Positions 1-9,632 are shown, counted from the stretch's first letter. The stretch: DNA of 64,000 nucleotides from an uncultured Gammaproteobacteria bacterium (GCA_902513495.1 CABXNH010000002.1:21746-85745); one strand, 5' to 3'. The notes: a model not told the origin generated them from the letters alone. Program-made: numbers and translations.

Positions 1-1362
1 AGCAGTCTCGCCGAGGGAACCATAGTTTTGTGCAACTTCACCTAATCCTGGACCAAGGTTATTCATTGTCGCAGCTGTTGCTGAATAGGCTGTAACCTGA
101 TCTAAACCAGCGAACATCAGTAACATCAAAATAAGGAAAAAAGTAATCGCATAAAGTGAAAAGAAGCCAAGCACAGAAACTAGAGCCTTTTCATTAATAC
201 TTGCACCATTTAATTTGACACTTACCTGAGCATTCGGGCGAATAAACTTATGTATCTCTTTCATTCCTAGTCTGAACATTACCAGGATTCGAATAACTTT
301 AATCCCTCCACCAGTTGAGCCAACACAGGCGCCAATAAAGCTCATCATGATAAGAAAAACAGGAATGGCTGCTGGCCAACTACTATAGTTTTGGGAGGTA
401 AATCCAGTCGTAGTAGCTATAGAAATTGTATGAAATAAACTATGTCTTATAGTTTCAATTGAAGAGCTATACTCAGAGTTTATACCGAGAGCAATAATAA
501 CAATAACTGATGAAACAACAAGCACCATTGCATATGTCTTGAATTCAGAGTCTTTAATATAATCTATCAATGACTTATTGTTCCAAGCGAGAAAGTGCAA
601 CGAGAAGTTTATGCCTGCTAAAAACATAAAAAATATGGCAACCATTTCTATTGAAATCGAATTAAAGTAACCAATAGAGGTATCATGAGTTGAAAATCCA
701 CCAATAGCGACAGTGGAAAAACTATGACTAACAGCATCAAAAATACTCATGCCTGACACAAAGTATCCGAGTGCACACAAAACTGTCAATGAAACATAAA
801 TTTTCCAAAGTGCAATTGCTGTATTTTTAAGTTTGGGTGTGAGCCTATCTTTTGCGATACCACTTGATTCTGCATGATAGAGTTCCATTCCACCAACGCC
901 TAGTAAAGGCAATACTGCAATTGCTAAAACAATAATTCCCATTCCGCCAAGCCACTGAAGTTGTTGTCTATAAAACAAAATACTTTTAGGTAAATCATCC
1001 AGTTGACTCAATACAGTTGCTCCTGTTGTTGTTAGTCCAGACATGGATTCAAAAAATGCCTCAGAAAAGGAAAGATTACTAATAGAGTCAGTAATTAATA
1101 ATGGAAGAGTTCCAAAGAGAGATAACACAATCCAAAAGCACACTACGATTAAAACACCCTCTCTAAGCCTAAAATCTTTTTTGGTGTCTTTGAAAGGCCA
1201 CCAAAGAATCAAACCACCCAAAACGGTTAAAACGAATGACAACAGGAAAGAAAAATACTCACCTTCAGCATAAATTAAATCGACAATGATTGGGGGTACT
1301 TGCGCAAAGCTAAAGACCATTAAAAGAAGACCAATAGTTTTAGCAACAATACTTAACTGCAT
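1..1362 (-). CDS. trkH: Trk potassium uptake protein TrkH (partial, 3' end outside window)
   Basis: This is the integral membrane, ion-conducting subunit of the Trk/Ktr potassium transporter. It is absent from the ORF track because it runs off the left edge; I translated it by hand from the ATG at 1360-1362. The 454 codons present cover most of a usual TrkH of about 480 residues, so only some 30 C-terminal residues are missing. The four pore-loop segments are visible as TTTGAT, AIGGFSTHD, TTTGFTS and STGGGIK, each with the conserved selectivity-filter glycine. Many hydrophobic helices lie between them. It lies 35 bp downstream of trkA on the same strand, so channel and NAD-binding regulator are probably co-transcribed with ntrYX. 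Identification is firm. Confidence 0.96.
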   Translation of the reverse strand, partial: MQLSIVAKTIGLLLMVFSFAQVPPIIVDLIYAEGEYFSFLLSFVLTVLGGLILWWPFKDTKKDFRLREGVLIVVCFWIVLSLFGTLPLLITDSISNLSFSEAFFESMSGLTTTGATVLSQLDDLPKSILFYRQQLQWLGGMGIIVLAIAVLPLLGVGGMELYHAESSGIAKDRLTPKLKNTAIALWKIYVSLTVLCALGYFVSGMSIFDAVSHSFSTVAIGGFSTHDTSIGYFNSISIEMVAIFFMFLAGINFSLHFLAWNNKSLIDYIKDSEFKTYAMVLVVSSVIVIIALGINSEYSSSIETIRHSLFHTISIATTTGFTSQNYSSWPAAIPVFLIMMSFIGACVGSTGGGIKVIRILVMFRLGMKEIHKFIRPNAQVSVKLNGASINEKALVSVLGFFSLYAITFFLILMLLMFAGLDQVTAYSATAATMNNLGPGLGEVAQNYGSLGETA

Positions 1363-1397
1363 TTAGTTTTCACCTATAAAGTATACACACTGAAAAA

Positions 1398-2771
1398 TTA
1401 CTGCTCATTCTCTAAGAAGAGAGTCTCAACCTCATGAATCTTTCGAACATCCATTAACACCATTAATATATGGTCTCCTGATTCAATAACTAATTTTTTA
1501 GAGCCCATTAAGAGTTCATTATCTCTGACCACAGCACCGACAACAACACCTTCTGGCAGTGGTAAATCTTTAATTTTTACTCCTATAACTTCTGAAGTTT
1601 TTTCGTCACCATGAACTACAATTTCAATTGCCTCTGACTTGCCATGCTGCAGTGAATGAACCTTCATGCAGTCACCCTTTCTTAGGTGAGATAAGATACC
1701 ACTAACTGTAATTTGGTCTGGCGATACAATAATATCTACATCTCCACTTTGTTCTGCAAGAGCAGCATAAACATCTCTTTTAACTAGAGCAATCGTTTTG
1801 TGAGCGCCAAGACGCTTTGCAAGAATCGAGACTATTACATTAACCTCATCTGAGTCAGTCAATGCTAAAAATAAATCAGTATTTTCAATACCCTCTTCTT
1901 TAAGCAAATCTTCATCTGAGGCATTTCCTTGCAGGACAAGAGTGTTATTTAGTTTTTCGCTTAAATATTTAGCTCTCTCTTCTCCAAGCTCAATGATTCT
2001 TATATTGTGGGTATCTTCAAGAAGTTTAGCTACATTGAGCCCAATACTTCCACCACCTGCAATAAATATTTTTTGATAGGTATTTTCTGCCCTTCTGAAC
2101 TCTTTGAGAGCTCTCGAAATATGATTTTTTTTCGCAAGAAAGTAAACTTGGTCGCCTTCTCTAATGACAGTATCACTTTGAGCAAGGATTGCTCTTTCAT
2201 TTCTAAAAAGACTAACGATACGTATTTTGACATCAGGCATATGCTCATGGAGCTCCTTAATGGGTCTATTGACAATCGGCGTACCAATAAAGGCGCGCGT
2301 TTCTACCAATTGAACTAAGCCATTCTCAAAGTCAAAAACCTGCGAAGCTCCAGGCTCTTCAACAATACCTTGAATGTAATCTGTAATTAGATTCTCAGGT
2401 GTAATTAAGAAATCAATTGGCAGAGCATCATTAGTAAATATTTCAGGCCTTAGAAGATACTCAGTGGTTCTGATCCTTGCAATTTTTTTCTTAACGTTAT
2501 AGAGGGTGTGCGCCATTCTACAAGCAACCATGTTTCTCTCATCAGAATTCATTACAGCAATGACTACATCCATTGATTTAATACCCGCCTTTTCAAGAAT
2601 GCTCGGGTATGCGCCATAACCATTAACAGTTTTAATATCCAAGTGTCTCTGCAAAGGAGTCAACATTTCTTCCTTTTGATCAACGATAGTAATATCATTA
2701 TCATCGTCTAAACAAAGATATTTAGCTAACGTTGAACCAACTTGGCCAGCACCAAGGATTAATATCTTCAT
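1398..2771 (-). CDS. trkA: Trk system potassium uptake regulator TrkA
   Basis: TrkA is the cytoplasmic, nucleotide-binding gating subunit of the Trk K+ transporter. At 457 residues it has the typical full length with two tandem RCK modules. The first Rossmann motif is GAGQVGSTLAKYL at residues 7-19, the second GGGSIGLNVAKLLE near residue 240, and each is followed by a TrkA-C domain. Its start codon overlaps the stop of the ntrX-like gene by 4 bp (ATGA), implying translational coupling, and trkH follows 35 bp later. The family binds NAD(H)/ATP and controls TrkH opening. The association ntrY-ntrX-trkA is known from other Proteobacteria; here trkH is attached as well. Confidence 0.97.
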   Translation of the reverse strand: MKILILGAGQVGSTLAKYLCLDDDNDITIVDQKEEMLTPLQRHLDIKTVNGYGAYPSILEKAGIKSMDVVIAVMNSDERNMVACRMAHTLYNVKKKIARIRTTEYLLRPEIFTNDALPIDFLITPENLITDYIQGIVEEPGASQVFDFENGLVQLVETRAFIGTPIVNRPIKELHEHMPDVKIRIVSLFRNERAILAQSDTVIREGDQVYFLAKKNHISRALKEFRRAENTYQKIFIAGGGSIGLNVAKLLEDTHNIRIIELGEERAKYLSEKLNNTLVLQGNASDEDLLKEEGIENTDLFLALTDSDEVNVIVSILAKRLGAHKTIALVKRDVYAALAEQSGDVDIIVSPDQITVSGILSHLRKGDCMKVHSLQHGKSEAIEIVVHGDEKTSEVIGVKIKDLPLPEGVVVGAVVRDNELLMGSKKLVIESGDHILMVLMDVRKIHEVETLFLENEQ

Positions 2772-3343
2772 TTTTTATCAATTCCTAAATCTTTAAGCTT
2801 TCTGTAGAGCGTTGTTCGCTCTAAGCCAGCAATTTCAGCAACCACAGCAATATTATTATCATTAGAAGATAAATGATGAAGTAGGTACTGACTTTCAAAA
2901 ATATTCCTTGCCTCTTTTAGTTTCAAAGAGAAGTCGATACCGCTAACATGCTGAACAGCTTGCGCTGGCTCTTCACGCGTCATGATATTTCTTAATATTG
3001 GTAAAAAGTCATGAAGCGGCTTTTTTAGAAAATCAACAGCACCTAACTTCATTGCTCTCACTATATCACTGGGCTCTGCATGACCTGACATCATAACTAT
3101 AGGGGTATCAAAACCCTCAGAATGCCATTCAGACAGTAAGGAAATTCCATCTTGTCCTGGCATCCAAACATCCATTAGAATTAAGTCAAAATCATTCGCT
3201 GCAATGACTGCTTTGGCTTCAGCAGCACTTCTCGCTAGCATTGTTGAATAACTAACATCTTCAAGGATGTCCTTTAAGATTTCAGTATTGTCCCTCTCAT
3301 CATCGATGATCAAAATTTTTCCGAATGTAGAATCTTCTTTCAT
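2768..3343 (-). CDS. NtrX-type response regulator lacking the AAA+ domain (REC-Fis HTH)
   Basis: This is the response regulator partner of the adjacent NtrY-like kinase. The receiver domain spans about residues 8-125: acidic pair D14/D15, phospho-acceptor D58 (ILMDVWMPGQDG), switch residue S86 and conserved lysine in FLKKP. The C-terminus (ending LERTTLYRKLKDLGIDKK) is a Fis-type helix-turn-helix closely resembling the end of NtrX. Canonical NtrX is about 450-480 residues with a central sigma-54-interacting AAA+ ATPase. Here, at 191 residues, that domain is cleanly absent with no frameshift. The layout resembles RegA/PrrA regulators, but the HTH is NtrX-like. It overlaps ntrY and trkA by 4 bp each. 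It presumably binds DNA and acts without sigma-54; its target genes are unknown. Confidence 0.9.
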   Translation of the reverse strand: MKEDSTFGKILIIDDERDNTEILKDILEDVSYSTMLARSAAEAKAVIAANDFDLILMDVWMPGQDGISLLSEWHSEGFDTPIVMMSGHAEPSDIVRAMKLGAVDFLKKPLHDFLPILRNIMTREEPAQAVQHVSGIDFSLKLKEARNIFESQYLLHHLSSNDNNIAVVAEIAGLERTTLYRKLKDLGIDKK

Positions 3344-5418
3344 TTCGTCCCCTTAGAATTCTCAATTATACTTAATTCAATAGTTACTCTTGCACCATGA
3401 GGTTTTACATTACTTGCATATATTTGGCCATCATGCTGCTCTATAATATTTTGTACTATCGCAAGACCTAATCCACCACTCTTTTCCTTTGTGGTTATAT
3501 AAGGTTCAAAAACTTGGTCAATGATATCTTTTGGAAAGCCTTTGCCATCATCTGTAATTGTTAATTGAACTAAACCTTCTTTTTCCTTAAAAGCTGATTT
3601 AATATTAATATTTAATTTTGTTTTTTCTTGCTTGGCTTCTGTGGCATTTTTAATGAGGTTAATTAGAACTCTTGAGAAAGCATCTTGATCTAACTTAAGC
3701 TTTGGCAAGTCTCCACTTAAATCAAGATTTACTCTAACTCCATCATGGTTATCATAAAGAGAGACTGATTTATTGATAAGGGTATTTAATGATGTTAAAG
3801 TCTTTTGAATTTCAGGCGTATTAGCGTAATTTGCAAAAGCGCTAACCATTGAGTCCATTGATGCAACTTGGTCAATAATAGTTTGCGTCGTTTTATCAAT
3901 AATAGCGGAATCTTTTTTTTCAAGTTTTTCTAAAAAAAGATTTCTAAGTCTTTGTGCTGACAGTAGAATAGGAGTCAATGGGTTTTTAATTTCATGGGCC
4001 ATTCGAACTGCAACCTCTCCCCAAGCAGCCTTCTTTTGAGCCCTACTAAGTTTTGAAATATCATTAATGATAATGACATAACCGAGTGATCTATTTTCAA
4101 TATCAAGAACGGAACCCTGACAGTACAGAAGTCGAACTCTATCATTCAGTGCCAACTCAATCTCATGACTCCACTCCATGGAGTCAATCTTTATCTGATC
4201 TTCTATGTAGGAAAAAAGTGGATTCAGATTAGGGTATGCATCGACAATAACATCGTAAGATTGTCCATTAAATATTGACTCATCATCAATCTGAAGCATC
4301 TTCCCCACAACTGGATTAATGAGCTGTATTTTCTTATCCTTATTAAGCGCAATAACACCGAAAGAATATTTAAGAATCGTTTCAAGATAAAGGTTATGAG
4401 TATCAAGCCCTTCCCTAGAGAGTTTTATTCGCTTACTCATTTCATTAAAATGACCTATTAAATCATGCATATCCCTGTGCTTAGGGTCTTGCTCAATTTC
4501 AACATCATAGTTACCTGATGAAATCTCTCTTGTAGCTATCGACAAATTATGCATTGGTTTCATAAGCTGATCAATCATCCTAAGAACAACCAATAGAGCA
4601 CTTAAAACTGATAATAAGATCGTTGAGGTAAAGTCAATCATAAACCGGGTTTTGATAATAGACGAGTTCAATGATAACTCTGCATCTTTTGCAGCATCTC
4701 GAAAACGTGTCATTCTTGAAGTTAAGCTGTCAATACTGATGTCTGGAGAAAAATGAGCAGTTAAAGTAAACTCATCCGTTGAGGCTGTATAGCCATCCCT
4801 CATACAGTTTATCTCAGCGAGCTTACTAGAAGCTACAAGATTCATTACATTATCATATAATTCTAAATCACATGCCCATAAGTCACTGGTAAGAAGATTT
4901 AAGACAGTTTGCATTTTTTCAGCTGAAGCCCTTGGAGCATCAAAATAGTTAATTAATTTCCCAATATTACGCGTTCGATCTTCATAATATTTAATCGCAA
5001 CATTATTGGTATTTCTATAAAGCTCATCTACTTCTCCACCAACTTTCAAATTAAACTCATCAAACTGACTCTCTGCAATTTGAAGATTATCTCTAATTGA
5101 TCCAAATGAAAAAAGATAAAAAGAGAGAACTGGGAGCAAAACGAGAACTGGAACAATCTTAATAAAAGACCAGGTAAACCTAGAGCCTATGACGCCCTTT
5201 TGCGTATTTTGTTTTAGTTTTTTCATTGAGAGCGCAATGTAATAGATTGCCACCAAACTCATCAATACGTTAAATCCAACCAGAAGTAAATACCATTTAT
5301 CAATCAGCTCAGCATTTAAGCCAAGATAAAACATCCCAAAAAATGAAATTAAGAAAACGCCTATCCAAAATAAAGCGCGAGGAGCCTCTCTTATAGAAAA
5401 AGCCTGATTAAGCAACAT
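3340..5418 (-). CDS. ntrY: NtrY-type membrane sensor histidine kinase
   Basis: A 692-residue membrane sensor kinase of the NtrY family. Hydrophobic segments at about residues 15-35, 42-65 and 85-107, then one near 265-285, enclose an extracytoplasmic region. A HAMP linker and a PAS domain (about 345-450) follow. The HisKA motif MAHEIKNPLTPI carries the phosphorylated His near residue 470. The HATPase elements are NLIKNATEA (N box), DDGKGFP (G1) and GGLGLAIVQNI (G2). The order TM-periplasmic-HAMP-PAS-HisKA-HATPase is that of NtrY. It is the first gene of the operon and overlaps the response regulator by 4 bp. The signal sensed cannot be read from sequence; nitrogen or redox/envelope cues are known for relatives, and linkage to trkAH suggests potassium or osmotic output. 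Confidence 0.93.
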   Translation of the reverse strand: MLLNQAFSIREAPRALFWIGVFLISFFGMFYLGLNAELIDKWYLLLVGFNVLMSLVAIYYIALSMKKLKQNTQKGVIGSRFTWSFIKIVPVLVLLPVLSFYLFSFGSIRDNLQIAESQFDEFNLKVGGEVDELYRNTNNVAIKYYEDRTRNIGKLINYFDAPRASAEKMQTVLNLLTSDLWACDLELYDNVMNLVASSKLAEINCMRDGYTASTDEFTLTAHFSPDISIDSLTSRMTRFRDAAKDAELSLNSSIIKTRFMIDFTSTILLSVLSALLVVLRMIDQLMKPMHNLSIATREISSGNYDVEIEQDPKHRDMHDLIGHFNEMSKRIKLSREGLDTHNLYLETILKYSFGVIALNKDKKIQLINPVVGKMLQIDDESIFNGQSYDVIVDAYPNLNPLFSYIEDQIKIDSMEWSHEIELALNDRVRLLYCQGSVLDIENRSLGYVIIINDISKLSRAQKKAAWGEVAVRMAHEIKNPLTPILLSAQRLRNLFLEKLEKKDSAIIDKTTQTIIDQVASMDSMVSAFANYANTPEIQKTLTSLNTLINKSVSLYDNHDGVRVNLDLSGDLPKLKLDQDAFSRVLINLIKNATEAKQEKTKLNINIKSAFKEKEGLVQLTITDDGKGFPKDIIDQVFEPYITTKEKSGGLGLAIVQNIIEQHDGQIYASNVKPHGARVTIELSIIENSKGTK

Positions 5419-5462
5419 AAATTTTGTTAACCAATTAATAAAGTCATTTGATTATCTCATAA

Positions 5463-6542
5463 ATGAAATATTACTATCACAACTTGTTGATAAAATACAA
5501 CAACACATTAAACACAACTGTTTTGATAAAAAACGACAAACAACTAGAAAAATATGTAGAAGTCATTAAGAATGATATTGTCCTTGGAATAGACACTGAA
5601 TTTAGGCGGGTTAACTCTTATTTTCCTGAGTTGTGTTTAATTCAGATTGCATCGAAATATCAATTAGAATGCGTAGATGTTCTTTCAATAAGTAATCTGA
5701 AGCCACTATTTGATAAGCTCTATGATGGCAAAACATTATGGGTTATTCATTCTTCAAGGCAAGATATTGAAGCGCTATACTATTTATCAGATAGAATTCC
5801 AAACCTACTCTTCGACACACAAATTGGGGCATCGTTCCTAAATTATCCGCTACAAGTTTCTTATCAGAGCCTTACAGAGAAACTTCAAAATGTATTTTTA
5901 GATAAAAAATATACTCGCTTTGATTGGAGAATACGCCCTCTTCCTAATGCCGTTTTGCAATATGCATTGGACGATGTAAAGTACTTATTGCCAAATTATA
6001 ACACTCTAACTAAAGAACTAAAAAACAAAGGAAAACTTGATTGGGCTGAAGAAGAAGTTGAGTTATTATTAAATAAGGATACTTATAAGCCAAACTTTAG
6101 AAAGATTTTAAAAAAAACAAAAGGTATCTCAAAGATTTCGCATCAAAACCAAGAAAATGCATTTCGATTAATTCTTTGGCGCGAATCCGCAGCGCAACAG
6201 AAAAATAAACCTCGAAGATGGATTATGTCTGACGAAGCATTGATAGCTTATGCTGATGGCACAAGGAAACTTTCAAACAATCAAAATATACTTTTTGAGA
6301 AGTTTATAAGAAAAACCAAATTAAAAGTTAGGCCTAAAGAGGCACTAGTCGTTCAAAAACCTCTTTCAGAGACTGAAAAACTATTAATAAACCAGCTAAA
6401 AGAAAAAATTAATCACCTGTCTCTCAAATATGCTATTCCTTCTGAACTTATATGCTCTTCAAAAAACCTTGTGAAGTTTATGAGGGGAGATAATACTTTA
6501 TCGATCAATAGGGGCTGGCGCTCAAAAATATTTAAAATATAG
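5463..6542 (+). CDS. rnd: Ribonuclease D
   Basis: 3'-5' exoribonuclease that trims tRNA and other stable RNA 3' ends. The DEDD exonuclease residues are visible: D44 and E46 in LGIDTEF, an aspartate in SSRQDIEAL, and the Tyr/Asp pair in YALDDVKYLLPNY. An HRDC domain follows (FRLILWRESAAQQKNKPRRW, about residues 225-300). Length is 359 residues, near normal. The ATG used by the track gives an N-terminal extension of roughly 20 residues compared with typical RNase D; an in-frame TTG at L21 could be the true start, and no ribosome-binding site clearly decides. Divergent from ntrY across only 44 bp, and followed closely by rsmD. Confidence 0.93.
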   Translation: MKYYYHNLLIKYNNTLNTTVLIKNDKQLEKYVEVIKNDIVLGIDTEFRRVNSYFPELCLIQIASKYQLECVDVLSISNLKPLFDKLYDGKTLWVIHSSRQDIEALYYLSDRIPNLLFDTQIGASFLNYPLQVSYQSLTEKLQNVFLDKKYTRFDWRIRPLPNAVLQYALDDVKYLLPNYNTLTKELKNKGKLDWAEEEVELLLNKDTYKPNFRKILKKTKGISKISHQNQENAFRLILWRESAAQQKNKPRRWIMSDEALIAYADGTRKLSNNQNILFEKFIRKTKLKVRPKEALVVQKPLSETEKLLINQLKEKINHLSLKYAIPSELICSSKNLVKFMRGDNTLSINRGWRSKIFKI

Positions 6543-6567
6543 TTTATGTTATATTGAACTCAATAAT

Positions 6568-7146
6568 ATTATTAAAACAAATACCTTTAAAATTATTTCA
6601 GGAGACCTTAAGGGAAGAAAATTCTTTTTTCCAGACTCAGATGGGTTGCGCCCTACTTCAGGAAAAACAAGAGAAACGCTCTTTAATTGGCTTCAGTTTG
6701 ATATTGCTGGAAAAACTGTCCTTGATCCTTTTTCCGGGAGTGGCGCCTTAAGTCTTGAGGCAATTTCAAGAGGTGCAAAAAAAACAATCTTAATAGAAAA
6801 AAATAATAAAGTATTCAAGAGCCTTAAATCAAATCTTAAAATCATAGACTCAACTAAATTTGAACTCATCAACAAGGATTCGCTTGAATACCTTAATAAA
6901 CTTGAACACAATGCTTTTGATTATGTCTTTCTAGATCCGCCATTCAAACAGCAAATACTACCTTTGACACTTGCTTTGCTCTCTGAAAGAAAGCTTATTA
7001 ATTCAAATAGTAAAATTTTTATTGAATCAGAATTTATGTTAACAGAAGAATTCTTAAATAATATTTGTGGATTTGAATGTAAAATTGAAAAAGAGAAAAA
7101 GTCAGGCAATGTTTATTTTTGTTTGATAAGTTTAGGAGTCTTATGA
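6568..7146 (+). CDS. rsmD: 16S rRNA (guanine966-N2)-methyltransferase RsmD, no canonical start codon visible
   Basis: SAM-dependent methyltransferase for G966 of 16S rRNA. Visible motifs are GLRPTSGKTRETLFNWL, the SAM loop DPFSGSGALSLEAISRG and the catalytic DPPF. The track starts at a TTG (6646) that would cut off the conserved segment ISGDLKGRKFFFP, so the gene must begin upstream. In that frame there is no ATG, GTG or TTG between the stop at 6481 and the conserved part. I place the start provisionally at ATT 6568 (ATT 6571 is equivalent). Alternatively a base is missing from the A4 run at 6574-6577, which would join the frame to the TTG at 6554 and give MNSIILLKTNTFK. The stop overlaps the coaD start (ATGA). 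Confidence 0.85.
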   Translation: MIKTNTFKIISGDLKGRKFFFPDSDGLRPTSGKTRETLFNWLQFDIAGKTVLDPFSGSGALSLEAISRGAKKTILIEKNNKVFKSLKSNLKIIDSTKFELINKDSLEYLNKLEHNAFDYVFLDPPFKQQILPLTLALLSERKLINSNSKIFIESEFMLTEEFLNNICGFECKIEKEKKSGNVYFCLISLGVL

Positions 7147-7625
7147 AAAACATTGCTATTTATCCTGGATCCTTTGATCCCATTACTAATGGCCATATTG
7201 ATCTAATAAAAAGAGCCTCTAAACTATTTGATGAAGTTATTATCGCAATAACTCAAAATGCTAATAAATTAAGTTTTTTATCAATCGAACAAAGAATAAG
7301 CGCCGCTGAAACCTCTATTAGTTCTCTCAAAAATACTAAAGTACTTAGTTTTAACTCACTTCTTGTTGACTTCGCAAGTGAGCACAATGCTCAAATAATT
7401 ATAAGAGGTTTGAGGGCTGTTTCTGATTTCGAATATGAGTTTCAGTTAAGCGGAATGAATAAGCGTCTTAATCCTGAAATTGAAACTCTCTTTATGACTC
7501 CCTCTGAAGAATTCGCTAATATTTCCTCATCTTTAGTTCGTGAAATTCTCTCTTTAGGTGGTGATGTAAGCCTATTTGTTCCAAGTCAGGTTAAAAAAAT
7601 ACTTTTAGATACAGTTCAAAAATAA
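7143..7625 (+). CDS. coaD: Phosphopantetheine adenylyltransferase
   Basis: CoaD converts 4'-phosphopantetheine and ATP to dephospho-CoA, the penultimate step of coenzyme A synthesis, in the cytoplasm. The true start is the ATG at 7143, not the TTG at 7119 in the ORF track: it is preceded by TAGGAG at good spacing and gives MKNIAIYPGSFDPITNGH, the normal N-terminus with the nucleotidyltransferase T/HxGH motif. The resulting 160 residues match the usual length. The second signature, ISSSLVREI, is present. It overlaps rsmD by 4 bp, the same rsmD-coaD pairing seen in many Proteobacteria. The pantothenate kinase coaX of the same pathway is also in this window. Confidence 0.97.
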   Translation: MKNIAIYPGSFDPITNGHIDLIKRASKLFDEVIIAITQNANKLSFLSIEQRISAAETSISSLKNTKVLSFNSLLVDFASEHNAQIIIRGLRAVSDFEYEFQLSGMNKRLNPEIETLFMTPSEEFANISSSLVREILSLGGDVSLFVPSQVKKILLDTVQK

Positions 7626-7637
7626 TTTCAAATACAC

Positions 7638-7665
7638 CTTGAAATAAGATTTTGTATCCCTAAAT
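7638..7665 (+). promoter_or_regulatory. Putative sigma-32 heat-shock promoter of dnaK
   Basis: CTTGAAA (7638-7644), 13 bp spacer, CCCTAAAT (7658-7665). This matches the sigma-32 (RpoH) consensus CTTGAAA-N13-17-CCCCATNT well, and lies 34 bp ahead of the dnaK start. The position and spacing make it the likely heat-inducible promoter for dnaK-dnaJ. It is a motif match only; no expression evidence is available. Confidence 0.75.
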
Positions 7666-7699
7666 AGGGTTTATACAAAAAATACAAGGAGTAAAAGAA

Positions 7700-9607
7700 A
7701 TGTCAAAAATGATAGGTATTGATTTAGGAACAACAAATTCATGCGTTTCAGTTATGGATAGTGGTGTTGCTAAAATCATAGAAAACTCTGAAGGAAACAG
7801 AACTACACCTTCAATTATTGCATACCCAAAAGACTCTGAAGAGATCTTGGTGGGACAACCTGCAAAGAGACAGGCTGTAACTAATCCTGAAAATACACTT
7901 TATGCTATTAAGCGTTTAATTGGCCGTCGATTTGATGAAGAAGCCGTTCAAAAAGATATTGATCTAGTCCCATATAAGATTATTAAAGCTAAGAATGGCG
8001 ATGCATGGGTTGAAGTAAAGGGTAAAAAAATGGCAGCACCCGAAATATCTGCTCGAGTCATTCAAAAAATGAAGCAAACTGCAGAAGATTATCTAGGTAA
8101 TGAAGTGACTGAGGCTGTTATTACCGTACCCGCTTATTTCAATGATTCTCAGCGCCAAGCTACGAAAGATGCAGGAAAAATTGCAGGCTTAACAGTTAAA
8201 AGAATTATCAATGAGCCAACTGCTGCTGCACTGGCCTATGGTGTTGATAAAACAACGGGTGATAAGAAGGTTGCAGTCTATGATTTAGGTGGTGGAACAT
8301 TCGACGTTTCAATCATCGAAATGGAAGACATTGATGGTGAAAAACACTTTGAAGTTCTATCTACAAATGGAGACACATTCCTTGGTGGTGAAGACTTTGA
8401 TCAAAGAATTATTAATTTTCTTGTTGATGAGTTCAAAAAAGAACAGGGCCTTGATTTAGCAAAAGATGCTATGGCTCTTCAAAGATTAAAAGAGGCTGCT
8501 GAAAAAGCAAAAATAGAACTTTCTTCTTCTGAGCAAACAGAGGTTAGTCTGCCTTATATTACTGCAGATGCTTCTGGCCCTAAACACCTCAACATCAAAA
8601 TAACAAGATCGAAACTTGAGTCGTTAGTTGCAGATCTACTTAAGCGCTCGATTGATCCATGCAAAACAGCCCTTAAAGATGCAGGCTTATCAAGTGGTGA
8701 TGTTGATGAAATCATTCTTGTAGGCGGACAAACACGAATGCCTAAAGTTCAGCAAATGGTTAAAGATTTCTTTGGTAAAGAGCCTAAGAAAGACTTAAAC
8801 CCAGATGAAGCTGTCGCCATGGGCGCAGCAATTCAAGCTGGTGTATTAGGTGGTGACGTTAAAGATGTCCTTCTTCTTGATGTAACTCCTCTATCTCTTG
8901 GAATCGAGACAATGGGTGGCGTTATGACAAAATTGATTGAAAAAAATACAACAATTCCTACTAACCAGTCTCAAGTATTTTCCACGGCTGCAGACAATCA
9001 ATCCGCTGTAACTGTTCATGTTCTTCAAGGAGAGCGCGAAGTAGCGAGTGCAAATAAGTCTCTAGGACAGTTTAACTTGGAAGGTATAGCTCCAGCGCCT
9101 AAAGGTCAACCTCAAATTGAAGTAACCCTTGATCTGGACTCGGACGGTATTTTGAATGTATCTGCCAAGGATAAAAATACTGGCAAAGAACAATCCATCA
9201 CAATCAAATCCTCAAGTGGTCTCTCCGATGAGGAAGTTGATAAAATGATTAAAGATGCTGAGGCTCATGCTGATGAAGATAAAAAGTTCCAAGAACTGGT
9301 TTCAGCTAGAAATATGGCTGACTCACTTGTTCATTCTACAAAACAGTCTCTCGAGGAGCTCAAAGATGAGATTTCTGATGATGAAAAAACTGCAATTGAT
9401 GGCGCTCTAAGTGAACTAGAGGAAAGTATCAAAGGTGATGACAAAGACGCCATCGATGCTAAAGTACAAAATCTTAGTGAAAAAGCGCAAGTTCTAGCTC
9501 AAAAAGCGCAAGAAAAGGCTGGAGCAGATGATAGTGCTGAAGCCAACTCAGATGCTGGTGAAGATGTTGTTGATGCTGACTTCGAAGAAGTTAAAGAAGA
9601 AAAGTAA
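7700..9607 (+). CDS. dnaK: Molecular chaperone DnaK (Hsp70)
   Basis: Hsp70 chaperone that folds nascent and damaged proteins in an ATP cycle with DnaJ and GrpE. The N-terminal ATPase domain (to about residue 385) shows [30 protein letters not shown] and [10 protein letters not shown]. The substrate-binding domain follows, and the tail ends [11 protein letters not shown], the usual EEVK-type terminus. At 635 residues it is full length. AAGGAG lies just upstream of the ATG, and a sigma-32-like promoter precedes it. dnaJ follows after a strong hairpin. grpE is not adjacent; its usual upstream place is taken by rsmD-coaD. Confidence 0.99.
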   Translation: MSKMIGIDLGTTNSCVSVMDSGVAKIIENSEGNRTTPSIIAYPKDSEEILVGQPAKRQAVTNPENTLYAIKRLIGRRFDEEAVQKDIDLVPYKIIKAKNGDAWVEVKGKKMAAPEISARVIQKMKQTAEDYLGNEVTEAVITVPAYFNDSQRQATKDAGKIAGLTVKRIINEPTAAALAYGVDKTTGDKKVAVYDLGGGTFDVSIIEMEDIDGEKHFEVLSTNGDTFLGGEDFDQRIINFLVDEFKKEQGLDLAKDAMALQRLKEAAEKAKIELSSSEQTEVSLPYITADASGPKHLNIKITRSKLESLVADLLKRSIDPCKTALKDAGLSSGDVDEIILVGGQTRMPKVQQMVKDFFGKEPKKDLNPDEAVAMGAAIQAGVLGGDVKDVLLLDVTPLSLGIETMGGVMTKLIEKNTTIPTNQSQVFSTAADNQSAVTVHVLQGEREVASANKSLGQFNLEGIAPAPKGQPQIEVTLDLDSDGILNVSAKDKNTGKEQSITIKSSSGLSDEEVDKMIKDAEAHADEDKKFQELVSARNMADSLVHSTKQSLEELKDEISDDEKTAIDGALSELEESIKGDDKDAIDAKVQNLSEKAQVLAQKAQEKAGADDSAEANSDAGEDVVDADFEEVKEEK

Positions 9608-9632
9608 TTAGCTTTATTTGTTGATCTAAAAT

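Noticed and set aside
1043-1273. Plus-strand 76-residue ORF in the ORF track
   Set aside because: It lies wholly antisense to trkH, whose pore motifs confirm the minus strand as coding.
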